Below, piece after piece: positions 16,640 to 23,960 of a stretch of DNA of 33,408 bases. The notes under the pieces are model-generated. The model did not search any database, was not told where the DNA came from, and was given only the letters and a program-made list of their open reading frames with translations. The number at the start of each line of letters is the position of its first letter. Positions within the stretch are counted from its first letter, which is position 1. The DNA comes from Olleya sp. (GTDB lineage: Bacteria; Bacteroidota; Bacteroidia; Flavobacteriales; Flavobacteriaceae). The stretch lies in contig JALZUT010000202.1 of assembly GCA_023300575.1 (NCBI GenBank), positions 1 through 33,408 of the forward strand, given 5' to 3'. Both the position numbers and the translations under genes were made by a program.

Positions 16640-17599
16640 TTATCCTAAAGACACACGTTTAAAAGCTGTCACTGCAACGTTTTTAGACGCTACATATGCT
16701 TCAACAGTCAATTTTTCGTCTTTAATAAACTTCTGGTCAAGTAAACATTGTTCTTGATCTAAAGTTGTGTTATCTGATACAAAACGCTCCATTTTACCTG
16801 GTAAAATTTTGTCCCAGATTTGTTCTGGCTTACCTTCTGCAGCTAATTGTGCTTTAGCATCTGCTTCAGCTTTAGCAATAACATCTGAAGTTAATTGTGC
16901 CATAGAGATAAATTGAGGTACGTTTTTTAACGTTTTACCTAAACGACCTAATTCTATATTATCTTTTTCGATAACAGCAATTCTTGCTTCAGTTTCTGAT
17001 GCTACAAAAGCAGGGTCAAAATCTTTGTAAGATAAAGAAGATGCTCCCATAGAAGCAACTTGCATTGCTACATCTTTACCAACTGATACTTCTTCTTCAG
17101 TTAAACCTACTAAAGCGCCAATTTTGTTAATGTGTACATAAGTACCAACATAAGCAGCACTTAATTTTTCAAAAGCATTGATTTCTAATTTTTCACCAAC
17201 AACTCCTGTTTGCTCTACTAATTTTTCGGCAACTGTCATGCCTCCAAAATCTGCAGCTAAGAAATCTTCTTTGTTATCAAAGTTGATTGCGATATCTGCA
17301 AATTGTCCAGCTAATGCTAAAAATGATTCGTTTTTACCAACAAAATCAGTTTCGCATCCTAAAACGATTGCTACACCAACAGTATTGTCAGCATTTATTC
17401 TTGTAACAGCAGCACCTTCAGAAGAATCTCTGTCTGCTCTTTTTTCTGCTACTTTTTGTCCTTTTTTACGTAATACGCTGATTGCTTCATCAAAATCACC
17501 TTTAGCTTCCACTAAGGCTTTTTTACAATCCATCATACCTGCACCAGTTGCTTTTCTTAATTTGTTTACTTCTGCTGCTGAAATTTTTACATCACTCAT
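16640..17599 (-). CDS. tsf: Translation elongation factor Ts
   Basis: 319 residues. The N-terminal UBA-like module KISAAEVNKLRKATGAGMMDCKKALVEAKGDFDEAISVLRKKG and the TDFVGKNESFLAL core motif are diagnostic. The rest covers the two EF-Tu-contacting subdomains. It is longer than the E. coli protein (about 283), as usual in Bacteroidota. It recycles EF-Tu by GDP release. It lies 86 bases downstream of rpsB with a terminator-like hairpin in the gap, and is followed by its own terminator. Confidence 0.97.
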   Translation of the reverse strand: MSDVKISAAEVNKLRKATGAGMMDCKKALVEAKGDFDEAISVLRKKGQKVAEKRADRDSSEGAAVTRINADNTVGVAIVLGCETDFVGKNESFLALAGQFADIAINFDNKEDFLAADFGGMTVAEKLVEQTGVVGEKLEINAFEKLSAAYVGTYVHINKIGALVGLTEEEVSVGKDVAMQVASMGASSLSYKDFDPAFVASETEARIAVIEKDNIELGRLGKTLKNVPQFISMAQLTSDVIAKAEADAKAQLAAEGKPEQIWDKILPGKMERFVSDNTTLDQEQCLLDQKFIKDEKLTVEAYVASKNVAVTAFKRVSLG

Positions 17600-17613
17600 G
17601 GTAATTATAATTT

Positions 17614-17660
17614 AAAAAAGTCGCTCAATTTATTTCGGTAAAGAAAGAATTAAACGACTT
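17614..17660 (-). terminator. Terminator or attenuator between rpsB and tsf
   Basis: On the minus strand AAGTCGTTTAATT pairs with AATTGAGCGACTT (13 pairs including two G-T) over a 17-base loop, followed by TTTTTT, 15 bases before the tsf ATG. Because rpsB and tsf are normally cotranscribed, it may be a partial terminator that sets the S2:EF-Ts ratio. Confidence 0.7.
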
Positions 17661-17685
17661 GTTTGTGTTTTATGAAATAGTTATT

Positions 17686-18468
17686 TTATTCTTCTTCCTC
17701 TTTTTTAGCTTCAACCGCTTTTTTAGGAGCTGCTTTTTCTGCTTTTACCGCATTTTTAACAGCTTCTTTATTAGCTTTTTCAGCTTTACGCTCATTTAAT
17801 CCAGCTGTAACTGCATTTGTAACGTGCGTTAAGATTTTATCGATTGATTTTGAAGCATCATCATTTGCTGGTATTACATAATCAACCTGACGTGGATCAG
17901 AGTTGGTATCTACCATTGCAAATATTGGAATGTTTAATTTTTGTGCTTCTTTAATTGCGATGTGCTCACGCTTAATGTCTACAACAAATAAAGCGCCAGG
18001 TAAACGTGTCATGTCAACGATAGAACCTAAGTTTTTTTCTAACTTAGCTCTTAAACGGTCAACTTGTAAACGTTCTTTTTTAGATAAGGTTAAAAACGTA
18101 CCATCTTTTTTCATTCTATCAATAGTAGCCATCTTTTTGATTGCTTTACGGATAGTTATAAAGTTAGTCAACATTCCACCAGGCCATCTTTCAGTAATGA
18201 AAGGCATGTTGATGCTAGCTGCTTTATCTGCTACGATATCTTTTGCTTGTTTTTTTGTTGCTACAAATAAAATTTTACGACCTGAAGCTGCAATTTTTGC
18301 TAATGCTTCTCCAGCTTCGTCCATTTTAGCTGCTGTTTTGTATAGGTTGATAATATGGATACCGTTACGCTCCATGTATACGTAAGGAGCCATATTTGGA
18401 TCCCACTTACGTGTTAGGTGACCGAAGTGTACACCTGCTTCAAGTAATTCTTTTACTTCTACTGCCAT
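17686..18468 (-). CDS. rpsB: 30S ribosomal protein S2
   Basis: 260 residues. Family signatures are LLEAGVHFGHLTRKWDPNMAPYVYMERNGIHIINL, AASGRKILFVATKKQA, ERWPGGMLTNFITIRKAI and PGALFVVDIKREHIAIKEAQKLNIPIFAMVDTNSDP. The C-terminal tail is Lys/Ala/Glu-rich (AVKAEKAAPKKAVEAKKEEEE), an extension often seen in this phylum. It joins the 30S subunit late and interacts with S1. A 205-base gap holding a short repeat separates it from rpsI. Confidence 0.98.
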   Translation of the reverse strand: MAVEVKELLEAGVHFGHLTRKWDPNMAPYVYMERNGIHIINLYKTAAKMDEAGEALAKIAASGRKILFVATKKQAKDIVADKAASINMPFITERWPGGMLTNFITIRKAIKKMATIDRMKKDGTFLTLSKKERLQVDRLRAKLEKNLGSIVDMTRLPGALFVVDIKREHIAIKEAQKLNIPIFAMVDTNSDPRQVDYVIPANDDASKSIDKILTHVTNAVTAGLNERKAEKANKEAVKNAVKAEKAAPKKAVEAKKEEEE

Positions 18469-18510
18469 TTTGTAATAGTTTACGTTCTGTTGATTAGCAA
18501 TGTTCCATTT

Positions 18511-18544
18511 GGCTTATAGCTTTTTAGCTTTTGGCTCTTGGCTT
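18511..18544. repeat. Short degenerate AGCTTTTGGC repeat tract
   Basis: The plus strand shows about four imperfect units of the form (T)AGCTT/TTGGCT in a row. It lies in the rpsI-rpsB gap, within 45 bases of the rpsB start codon, so it would be in the rpsB 5' UTR. The surrounding 205-base gap otherwise shows only a weak hairpin (GATTAAGA/TCTTAATC). Confidence 0.35.
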
Positions 18545-18673
18545 CATTTAGATGCTTAACTAAATCCTGTTTTTACACTAGGACAACAATAACTGTTTGT
18601 TTTTTGTTTTTTATAATGTTCAACAAGATTAAGATAACTGTAAAACAATCTCTTAATCGAGTTGAGGATAATA

Positions 18674-19060
18674 TTAACGTTTCGAGAATTGAAATTTCTT
18701 TCTTGCTTTTTTCTGACCGAATTTTTTACGTTCAACCATTCTTGGGTCTCTTGTTAATAATCCTTCTGGTTTTAAAACCAATCTGTGTTCAGGATTTAAC
18801 TCGCACATAGCACGAGAAATCGCTAAACGGATAGCTTCTGCTTGACCAGTAATACCACCTCCAAATACGTTTACATTAATGTCAAAAGTCTCCGCATTGT
18901 CAGTTAATACTAACGGTTGGTTTACTTTGTACTGTAATGTTGCTGTATCGAAGTAGTCTTTAATGTCTTTTTTGTTGATCGTGATATTTCCTTTACCTTC
19001 TTTAAGGTAAACACGCGCAACAGCCGTTTTACGACGACCAATTTTGTGTAATACTTCCAT
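18674..19060 (-). CDS. rpsI: 30S ribosomal protein S9
   Basis: 128 residues. It begins HKIGRRKTAVARVYLKEGKGNITINKKD, contains NVFGGGITGQAEAIRLAISRAM, and ends in the characteristic KKARKKFQFSKR tail that reaches the P-site tRNA. Its ATG overlaps the rplM stop (TAATG), the standard L13-S9 pairing. Confidence 0.98.
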   Translation of the reverse strand: MEVLHKIGRRKTAVARVYLKEGKGNITINKKDIKDYFDTATLQYKVNQPLVLTDNAETFDINVNVFGGGITGQAEAIRLAISRAMCELNPEHRLVLKPEGLLTRDPRMVERKKFGQKKARKKFQFSKR

Positions 19061-19515
19061 TACTTGAATTCGTTTAAGTTAATTACTGTTGGCTTTTGTG
19101 CTTCATGTTTATGAGCAGTTCCTGTAACAACAGTTAAATTTCTAAAAAGTGCTGCTCCTAATTTGTTTTTAGGTAACATTCCTTTTACAGATTTTTCTAC
19201 TAATCTAGACGGGTCTTTTCCGAATAATTCTGTAGCTGTTAAACTTCTTTGACCACCTGGATAACCTGTGTGACGAATGTACGTTTTGTCATTCCACTTG
19301 TTTCCTGTTAAGTTGATTTTTTCTGAGTTGATAACAATTACGTTATCTCCACAATCAACATGTGGTGTGAAGCTTGGCTTGTGCTTTCCTCTTAAAAGTC
19401 TTGCGACTTGAGAGCACATACGCCCTAAAGTCTGACCGTCAGCATCAATTAAAACCCACTGCTTATCTACAGTCGCTTTATTAGCTGAAATCGTTTTGTA
19501 GCTTATTGTGTCCAC
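19060..19515 (-). CDS. rplM: 50S ribosomal protein L13
   Basis: 151 residues. [63 protein letters not shown] and [13 protein letters not shown] are diagnostic. It is an early assembly protein of the large subunit and, in some bacteria, represses its own operon. It is first in the rplM-rpsI unit, with a strong promoter and a structured leader of about 60 bases before it. Confidence 0.98.
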   Translation of the reverse strand: MDTISYKTISANKATVDKQWVLIDADGQTLGRMCSQVARLLRGKHKPSFTPHVDCGDNVIVINSEKINLTGNKWNDKTYIRHTGYPGGQRSLTATELFGKDPSRLVEKSVKGMLPKNKLGAALFRNLTVVTGTAHKHEAQKPTVINLNEFK

Positions 19516-19579
19516 GTTATTAATTAAATTTTTACCTGTATCTATACAGATAGATTAAACATTCCTCTCTTAAAAAGAG
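19516..19579 (-). promoter_or_regulatory. Structured rplM 5' leader
   Basis: If transcription starts 5-7 bases after the -7 box, the leader is about 62 bases. It holds two small hairpins: CTCTT/AAGAG (19567-19579) and ATCTAT/ATAGAT with a four-base loop (19540-19555). Ribosomal protein leaders that bind L13 are known in other phyla; whether this one does is a guess. Confidence 0.35.
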
Positions 19580-19583
19580 TTTG

Positions 19584-19613
19584 CAAATTTACGATAATCT
19601 TATTTAATACCAA
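19584..19613 (-). promoter_or_regulatory. Bacteroidota sigma-A promoter for rplM-rpsI
   Basis: On the minus strand TTG (19613-19611), a 19-base spacer and TAAATTTG (19591-19584) match the TTG-N17-23-TANNTTTG consensus exactly. It lies about 70 bases before the rplM ATG. Confidence 0.75.
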
Positions 19614-19723
19614 ATAGTATAACGCTTTTATTTGATAACTATGTTGATATCTTTTAAGAGGAAATTTTTAAGTGTTTTTTAATTGTTCTTTATATCAGTT
19701 TTTGTTAGTATTAGTTGTTTTAA

Positions 19724-19945
19724 TTATACGTGTTTAATTAAATATTCTGAAAACCATTTTAAATCGTCAAGAACATGTTTTTCATTTTCATCGTCAAATC
19801 CAAGTATTTGATGTTTTCTGTCTTCTTTATCTATTTGTTTTGTAGAGTATTCAAATTCTTTTTTGTTTTGTGAATCAAAAATATTTTCGCTAAGTTTATT
19901 TTTAATGGTTTTGTGATAAAGTGTTATTTGATTGTTTTTTAGTAC
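19724..19945 (-). pseudogene. C-terminal remnant, out of frame with the upstream small membrane protein gene
   Basis: Not in the ORF track because no ATG/GTG/TTG opens it. Between a stop at 19946-19948 and the stop at 19724-19726 lie 73 open codons with protein-like composition: charged helices such as NIFDSQNKKEFEYSTKQIDK, then HQILGFDDENEKHVLDDLKW and a final FSEYLIKHV. It overlaps the end of the 101-residue ORF by 44 bases in the +1 frame, next to an A6 run. The simplest reading is that both were once one gene, broken by a small indel or internal deletion. The family is unrecognised. The whole 386-base gap before rplM is accounted for by this remnant, the promoter and AT-rich sequence. Confidence 0.6.
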
Positions 19946-20207
19946 TTATTCGCGAAAGATTAAAAAACCCTGTTCCGAACAAGAATATAATTCCAGCAAT
20001 TATTTTTCCGCGATTTGTTTCGATAAATTCAGCATTGTTTAAAATCATTAATAAACAAATCCCAATTCCAGAGGCAATTGGAAGCGCAACAAGTCTGATT
20101 AAAGTTTGATAATCAGTTTTGGGTTTTCCAATAATTATTTTTTTGTTTTCATTGGAATAAGAAATTTTATGTCTTTTCAATTTAGATTCTAAAACTGAAG
20201 TACTCAT
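19902..20207 (-). CDS. Small two-TM membrane protein, probably truncated
   Basis: 101 residues. A basic N-terminal segment (LKRHKISYSNENKKIIIGKPKTDYQ) is followed by two hydrophobic helices at about 39-56 (LVALPIASGIGICLLMIL) and 68-85 (IIAGIIFLFGTGFFNLSR), then a short polar tail ending NNTLSQNH. The family is not recognised. The tail appears to be a frameshifted end: directly downstream, in the +1 frame, is an open stretch of 73 codons reading like the missing soluble C-domain. The gene is the odd one out between the translation block and the glycosyltransferase operon, and may be a late insertion. It may be expressed as a truncated protein or be a pseudogene. Confidence 0.5.
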   Translation of the reverse strand: MSTSVLESKLKRHKISYSNENKKIIIGKPKTDYQTLIRLVALPIASGIGICLLMILNNAEFIETNRGKIIAGIIFLFGTGFFNLSRISTKKQSNNTLSQNH

Positions 20208-20278
20208 TTACGTTATGGTTTAATTGTTGCCATCTAAATTATCGTATGACTAAACTACTAAATATCTATTAAAACACA

Positions 20279-21676
20279 CTACATGCCAGAAACTTTTATT
20301 CCAGATTTCCGTTTCAAAAACACTTCCCAAACAAAGACACTAAACACCACCAAATATTCCAATCCAATTATCCATAGGTTTTCGGTATTATTTGCGTTAG
20401 CATAGGCTAGATAGCTTATAATGATTATAAAACTCCACACCAAAGGAAACTTATAATTAGTAAAAATACTAATTAAAAGTATGGTGGCAACATACCAAGG
20501 ATGTACAGTTGTGCTAAAAAATAAGTAGCATGTAAATGCTAATAATAGACTAATTAAAAGGGTTTTAAAGTCTTGATTTTTACGGGTCAATGCCAAACAC
20601 CAAATGATGATAAAAACTAATATTGGTAATGCTTTACCAATTATGGCAATCTCGTTATAGCCTGTAATACTGTAACCAATAGCTCTGACTATGTAATAGA
20701 AGCTTGCGTTAAATTCAAAATTACCAAACCACAAACCGACTGTTTTAGAATAATTAGTTATAAATGTAGTTGAGAAAAATGGCGCGAATAGTAGGAGTGT
20801 GGTGATGCCAATTATGGCGTAAAAGCTAATTAATTTTTTAAAATTTATAGATTGCTTTGTTTTGCCAACAATGACGGTTTTATTGTTTGTAAACCACTTT
20901 ACAAATAGAGGTAAAAATAAAAGAGGTACTAATTTGGTAGAAATGGAGAGTGCAAAAACAACTGCTGCACTTTTCCATTTACCAGTATTTAGTAGATATA
21001 AACTTAGGATTAAAAAGAATAACATGACACCTTCAAAATGAAGGTTTCCTGTTAACTCGATTAGTATAAATGGATTTAAAACATACCAGAATATTTTATA
21101 TACAGGTAGTTGTAGACGTTTTAGCAACTTGGCTCCAAAATACATAGCACCTATATCTGCTAAAATAATAACCATTCTTAACCCTATTACAGTACTTAAA
21201 ATACTTGTACCTGGAAACAGATTAGCTAATGCAAATAACACTTGATTTACTGGTGGATAGTTTGTAAAGTGACTAGAATTTAGTGCTCCCATTCCTTGAT
21301 GAAGCATTTCCATATTTGGAAACAACGACAGTGTACCTTGACTAATATGGTAATCTGGAGTAGTGAGGTAAGGGTTAAGACCGTTTAATAGTACTTGTCC
21401 ATCCCAAATAAAGCGGTAAAAATCTTGTGATAGATTTGGTATGGCTAATAAAAACACTAATCTGCTTATAATGGCTAATGCTACTAATAGCTTAAAATTG
21501 TTTTTGTTGCTTTGTACTAGTTTATAGAAACAAGCAAATAGTGTTGTGTAAAGTAAGACGAGTTTTAAATGGTCTGTTCTAACCATATCGTATGCAAAAA
21601 CAGCATACACAAAAACGCTTAGCACTATTAATAGTGACGTTAGTTTGTGTTGTTTTAACCAGATAGTGTTTAGCAT
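20279..21676 (-). CDS. GT-C fold polyprenyl-phosphate-sugar glycosyltransferase (GT87/mannosyltransferase-like)
   Basis: The ORF opens at a TTG (21733). ATGs lie at 21724, 21706 and 21676; the last (MLNTIWLKQHKLTSLL) is chosen because the first TM helix follows at once. This gives about 465 residues and 10-12 TM helices. The first outer loop carries LSQDFYRFIWDGQVLLNGLNPY, the Asp-containing loop typical of GT-C enzymes using polyprenyl-phosphate sugars, and NYPPVNQ follows. The likely role is adding mannose or a similar sugar to a glycolipid or glycan on the periplasmic face. It is last in the operon, directly after two GT2 genes, one of which could make its lipid-linked donor. The sugar and acceptor are unknown. 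Confidence 0.75.
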   Translation of the reverse strand: MLNTIWLKQHKLTSLLIVLSVFVYAVFAYDMVRTDHLKLVLLYTTLFACFYKLVQSNKNNFKLLVALAIISRLVFLLAIPNLSQDFYRFIWDGQVLLNGLNPYLTTPDYHISQGTLSLFPNMEMLHQGMGALNSSHFTNYPPVNQVLFALANLFPGTSILSTVIGLRMVIILADIGAMYFGAKLLKRLQLPVYKIFWYVLNPFILIELTGNLHFEGVMLFFLILSLYLLNTGKWKSAAVVFALSISTKLVPLLFLPLFVKWFTNNKTVIVGKTKQSINFKKLISFYAIIGITTLLLFAPFFSTTFITNYSKTVGLWFGNFEFNASFYYIVRAIGYSITGYNEIAIIGKALPILVFIIIWCLALTRKNQDFKTLLISLLLAFTCYLFFSTTVHPWYVATILLISIFTNYKFPLVWSFIIIISYLAYANANNTENLWIIGLEYLVVFSVFVWEVFLKRKSGIKVSGM

Positions 21677-21780
21677 AACAGTCTGCGTTAGCGGTTGTAA
21701 TGGCATCCTTTTTTTTGCTTCCATATATGGCAAAAAAAAGATATAATGAAAGACGCGACCCTTGGGTAACGCACAAATAA

Positions 21781-23271
21781 TTACACTTTAGAGGTTAACG
21801 ATTTGAAAAATACAAATCCAAAACCAACAGTTAACATTAAATGAAATGGGAACAGTCCAAAGTCACCACCTTTGTCTCCTACTACAAAAGCGCTATACAT
21901 ACCAAAAGCAAAATAGAGCATTAGTACGCCTTCAAAAATAACGTTTATAGAGATGTTTTTACGTAAATATTTATTGCCTTTCCAGCTGTCTTTTAGTGTA
22001 CTGATATTAAATTTTGGAGTCCTTACAAAGTCGCTTCTTTTTCCAAGATGACCTTCTAGGACTGCAATAGAATTATGTAATGAAAAGCCCATTGCTATAG
22101 AGAAAAATGTAAAAAATAACGCTATATATTTTAAAAAGTCTTTAAAGCTATTACCATGACTTTTTTTGTACATCACCCAATAGCATATAAAGAAAATAAT
22201 GGTACTTATCACAAAAAAGCTCATGACATAAAAGTAAGGTCTTAAGTGTGCGTATTCGTTTTTAATGTATAGCATTGGAATGCTTAATACACCAACTATT
22301 AGTACGTTTAAAAACATGGTACTGTTTAATAAATGTAGTATACCGTGTACTTTTGTTTTAAACGAGATGTTTTTACTACGCAATACACGACCTAGCATTT
22401 TTCTAAAGTTTTCTGCACCTCCTTTATTCCATCTAAATTGTTGCGATCTTGCTGCACTTATTACCACAGGTAATTCTGCTGGAGTATGAACATCTTCTAG
22501 GTACTTAAATTTCCAGTTTTTAAGTTGTGCTCTGTAGCTTAAATCTAAATCTTCGGTTAGTGTGTCGCCTTCCCAGTTTCCTGCATCAATAATACAGTCT
22601 TTACGCCAAACACCAGCTGTACCATTAAAATTGATAAAGTGTCCTTTACTACTTCTTCCTACTTGCTCTAAAGTAAAATGTGCATCTAGAGCAAATGCTT
22701 GTATTTTGGTTAGTGTAGAATAGTCTCTGTTAATATGTCCCCAACGTGTTTGTACAACACCAATTTTTTCGTCTTTAAAAAAAGGGATGGTACGTTTTAA
22801 CCAGTTTGGTTCTGGAAGGAAATCGGCATCAAAAATGGCAATATACTCGCCTTTTGCAACTTCTAAACCTTCTTTTAAAGCGCCAGCTTTGAAACCTTGT
22901 CTGTTGGTTCTTGTTATTTGGGTAATGTCTATACCTAATTTTTTGATTTTTTCTACATGGTTGTATGTAGTTTGAACGGTTTCGTCTGTAGAATCGTCTA
23001 AAACTTGTATTTCTAATTTGTCTTTTGGGTAATCTATTAGTGCAATATTATCTAATAAGCGGTCCATGACGTACAATTCGTTAAAAACAGGAAGTTGTAT
23101 GGTTACAAAAGGGATTTCTTCTGGATTATCAAAATTATATTGCGGTCCATTTTCTACTTTTTTCTGAGCAGCAATGTAATTAAATAATAGATTTAATTGT
23201 GCCAAAGCATACAAAAAAATAAGTATAAGTGCTATGGTGTAGACTATAATGATAAGGGTTTCTAGAATCAC
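21781..23271 (-). CDS. Membrane GT2 glycosyltransferase, cellulose-synthase-like
   Basis: 496 residues starting at GTG (23271), whose GTGA overlaps the TGA of the upstream gene. N-terminal TM (about 3-25), then a GT-A domain with all processive-GT2 motifs: VLDDSTDE, IFDADFLP (DxD), TEDLDLSYRA (catalytic base) and QQFRWNKGG (Q-x-x-RW). Four to five C-terminal TM helices follow. The Q-x-x-RW and TED motifs are those of cellulose/mannan synthase and glucosylceramide synthase-like enzymes. It may make a beta-linked polysaccharide or a glycolipid. No BcsB-like or PilZ partner is nearby, which argues against a standard cellulose locus. Confidence 0.88.
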   Translation of the reverse strand: MILETLIIIVYTIALILIFLYALAQLNLLFNYIAAQKKVENGPQYNFDNPEEIPFVTIQLPVFNELYVMDRLLDNIALIDYPKDKLEIQVLDDSTDETVQTTYNHVEKIKKLGIDITQITRTNRQGFKAGALKEGLEVAKGEYIAIFDADFLPEPNWLKRTIPFFKDEKIGVVQTRWGHINRDYSTLTKIQAFALDAHFTLEQVGRSSKGHFINFNGTAGVWRKDCIIDAGNWEGDTLTEDLDLSYRAQLKNWKFKYLEDVHTPAELPVVISAARSQQFRWNKGGAENFRKMLGRVLRSKNISFKTKVHGILHLLNSTMFLNVLIVGVLSIPMLYIKNEYAHLRPYFYVMSFFVISTIIFFICYWVMYKKSHGNSFKDFLKYIALFFTFFSIAMGFSLHNSIAVLEGHLGKRSDFVRTPKFNISTLKDSWKGNKYLRKNISINVIFEGVLMLYFAFGMYSAFVVGDKGGDFGLFPFHLMLTVGFGFVFFKSLTSKV

Positions 23272-23960
23272 TTTTTAAAACTGTATTTGAAAATCCATGT
23301 TAAAATTTTAACACCCGCAAATATACTACCTTTTACGGTTCCTGAAACTTTTGAGACACCAATTCTATTTCGGTAGTTTACTGGTATTTCTGTGTAGCTC
23401 AATTTTTGTTTTAAGGCTTTTAGTTGCATTTCTACAGTCCAACCATAGGTTTTGTCTTCCATGTTTAAAGCCAATAATTTATCGTATTTAATTGCTCTAA
23501 AAGGACCTAGATCTGTAAATTTTGCTCTAAAAAACAAAGTCATTAAGCTGGTTGCTAGCCAATTGCCAAAAACTTGTTGTGGTGTCATACTTCCAGGTTC
23601 TCTTAACTTTTTTGTGCGTGCTCCAATTACAAAGTCAAGATTTTGTTCTAAAATTGGATTTATAATTTTGGTTAATTCTTTTGGGTAATCACTATAATCA
23701 CCATCTAAAAAAACAACAATATCTGGTTTTTGGGATTGCTTAGCAATATAATTCATGCCTTTTAAGCAAGCATTACCATAACCCTTTTGAGGTTCTTTTA
23801 ATACCGTTGCGCCTGCTTGCTTTGCATTGGCTTCTGTTTGGTCTGTAGAGTTGTTGCTAACTACAATAACTTCGTCTACAATAGAAGGGATGTCATTTAT
23901 AACGTTTGCAATAGAATCCTGCTCATTATAAGCAGGAATGATGACTTTTATTTTGGTCAT
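23268..23960 (-). CDS. GT2 polyprenyl-phosphate glycosyltransferase (DPM1/DPG-synthase-like)
   Basis: 230 residues, soluble GT-A domain. It begins KIKVIIPAYNEQDSIANVI, then VDEVIVVSNNSTDQT, the GYGNACLKG segment and VFLDGDYSDYP, followed by FGNWLATSLMTLFF and the region ending GVSKVSGTVKGS, all as in dolichyl/polyprenyl-phosphate mannose or glucose synthases. It probably transfers a sugar from a nucleotide donor to undecaprenyl phosphate, providing the donor for the GT-C enzyme two genes downstream. Both ends overlap neighbours by 4 bases (ATGA and GTGA), so translation is coupled. Confidence 0.85.
   Translation of the reverse strand: MTKIKVIIPAYNEQDSIANVINDIPSIVDEVIVVSNNSTDQTEANAKQAGATVLKEPQKGYGNACLKGMNYIAKQSQKPDIVVFLDGDYSDYPKELTKIINPILEQNLDFVIGARTKKLREPGSMTPQQVFGNWLATSLMTLFFRAKFTDLGPFRAIKYDKLLALNMEDKTYGWTVEMQLKALKQKLSYTEIPVNYRNRIGVSKVSGTVKGSIFAGVKILTWIFKYSFKK

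Noticed and set aside
18627-18658. GATTAAGA/TCTTAATC inverted repeat after rpsI as a terminator
   Set aside because: The stem is short and AT-rich with no T tract following on the minus strand.
18538-18810. Plus-strand ORF of 90 aa overlapping the end of rpsI
   Set aside because: More than half lies antisense to rpsI; composition is hydrophobic low-complexity with no family resemblance.
21579-21776. Minus-strand ORF of 65 aa at the start of the GT-C gene
   Set aside because: Overlaps the GT-C coding start in another frame and lacks any recognisable feature.
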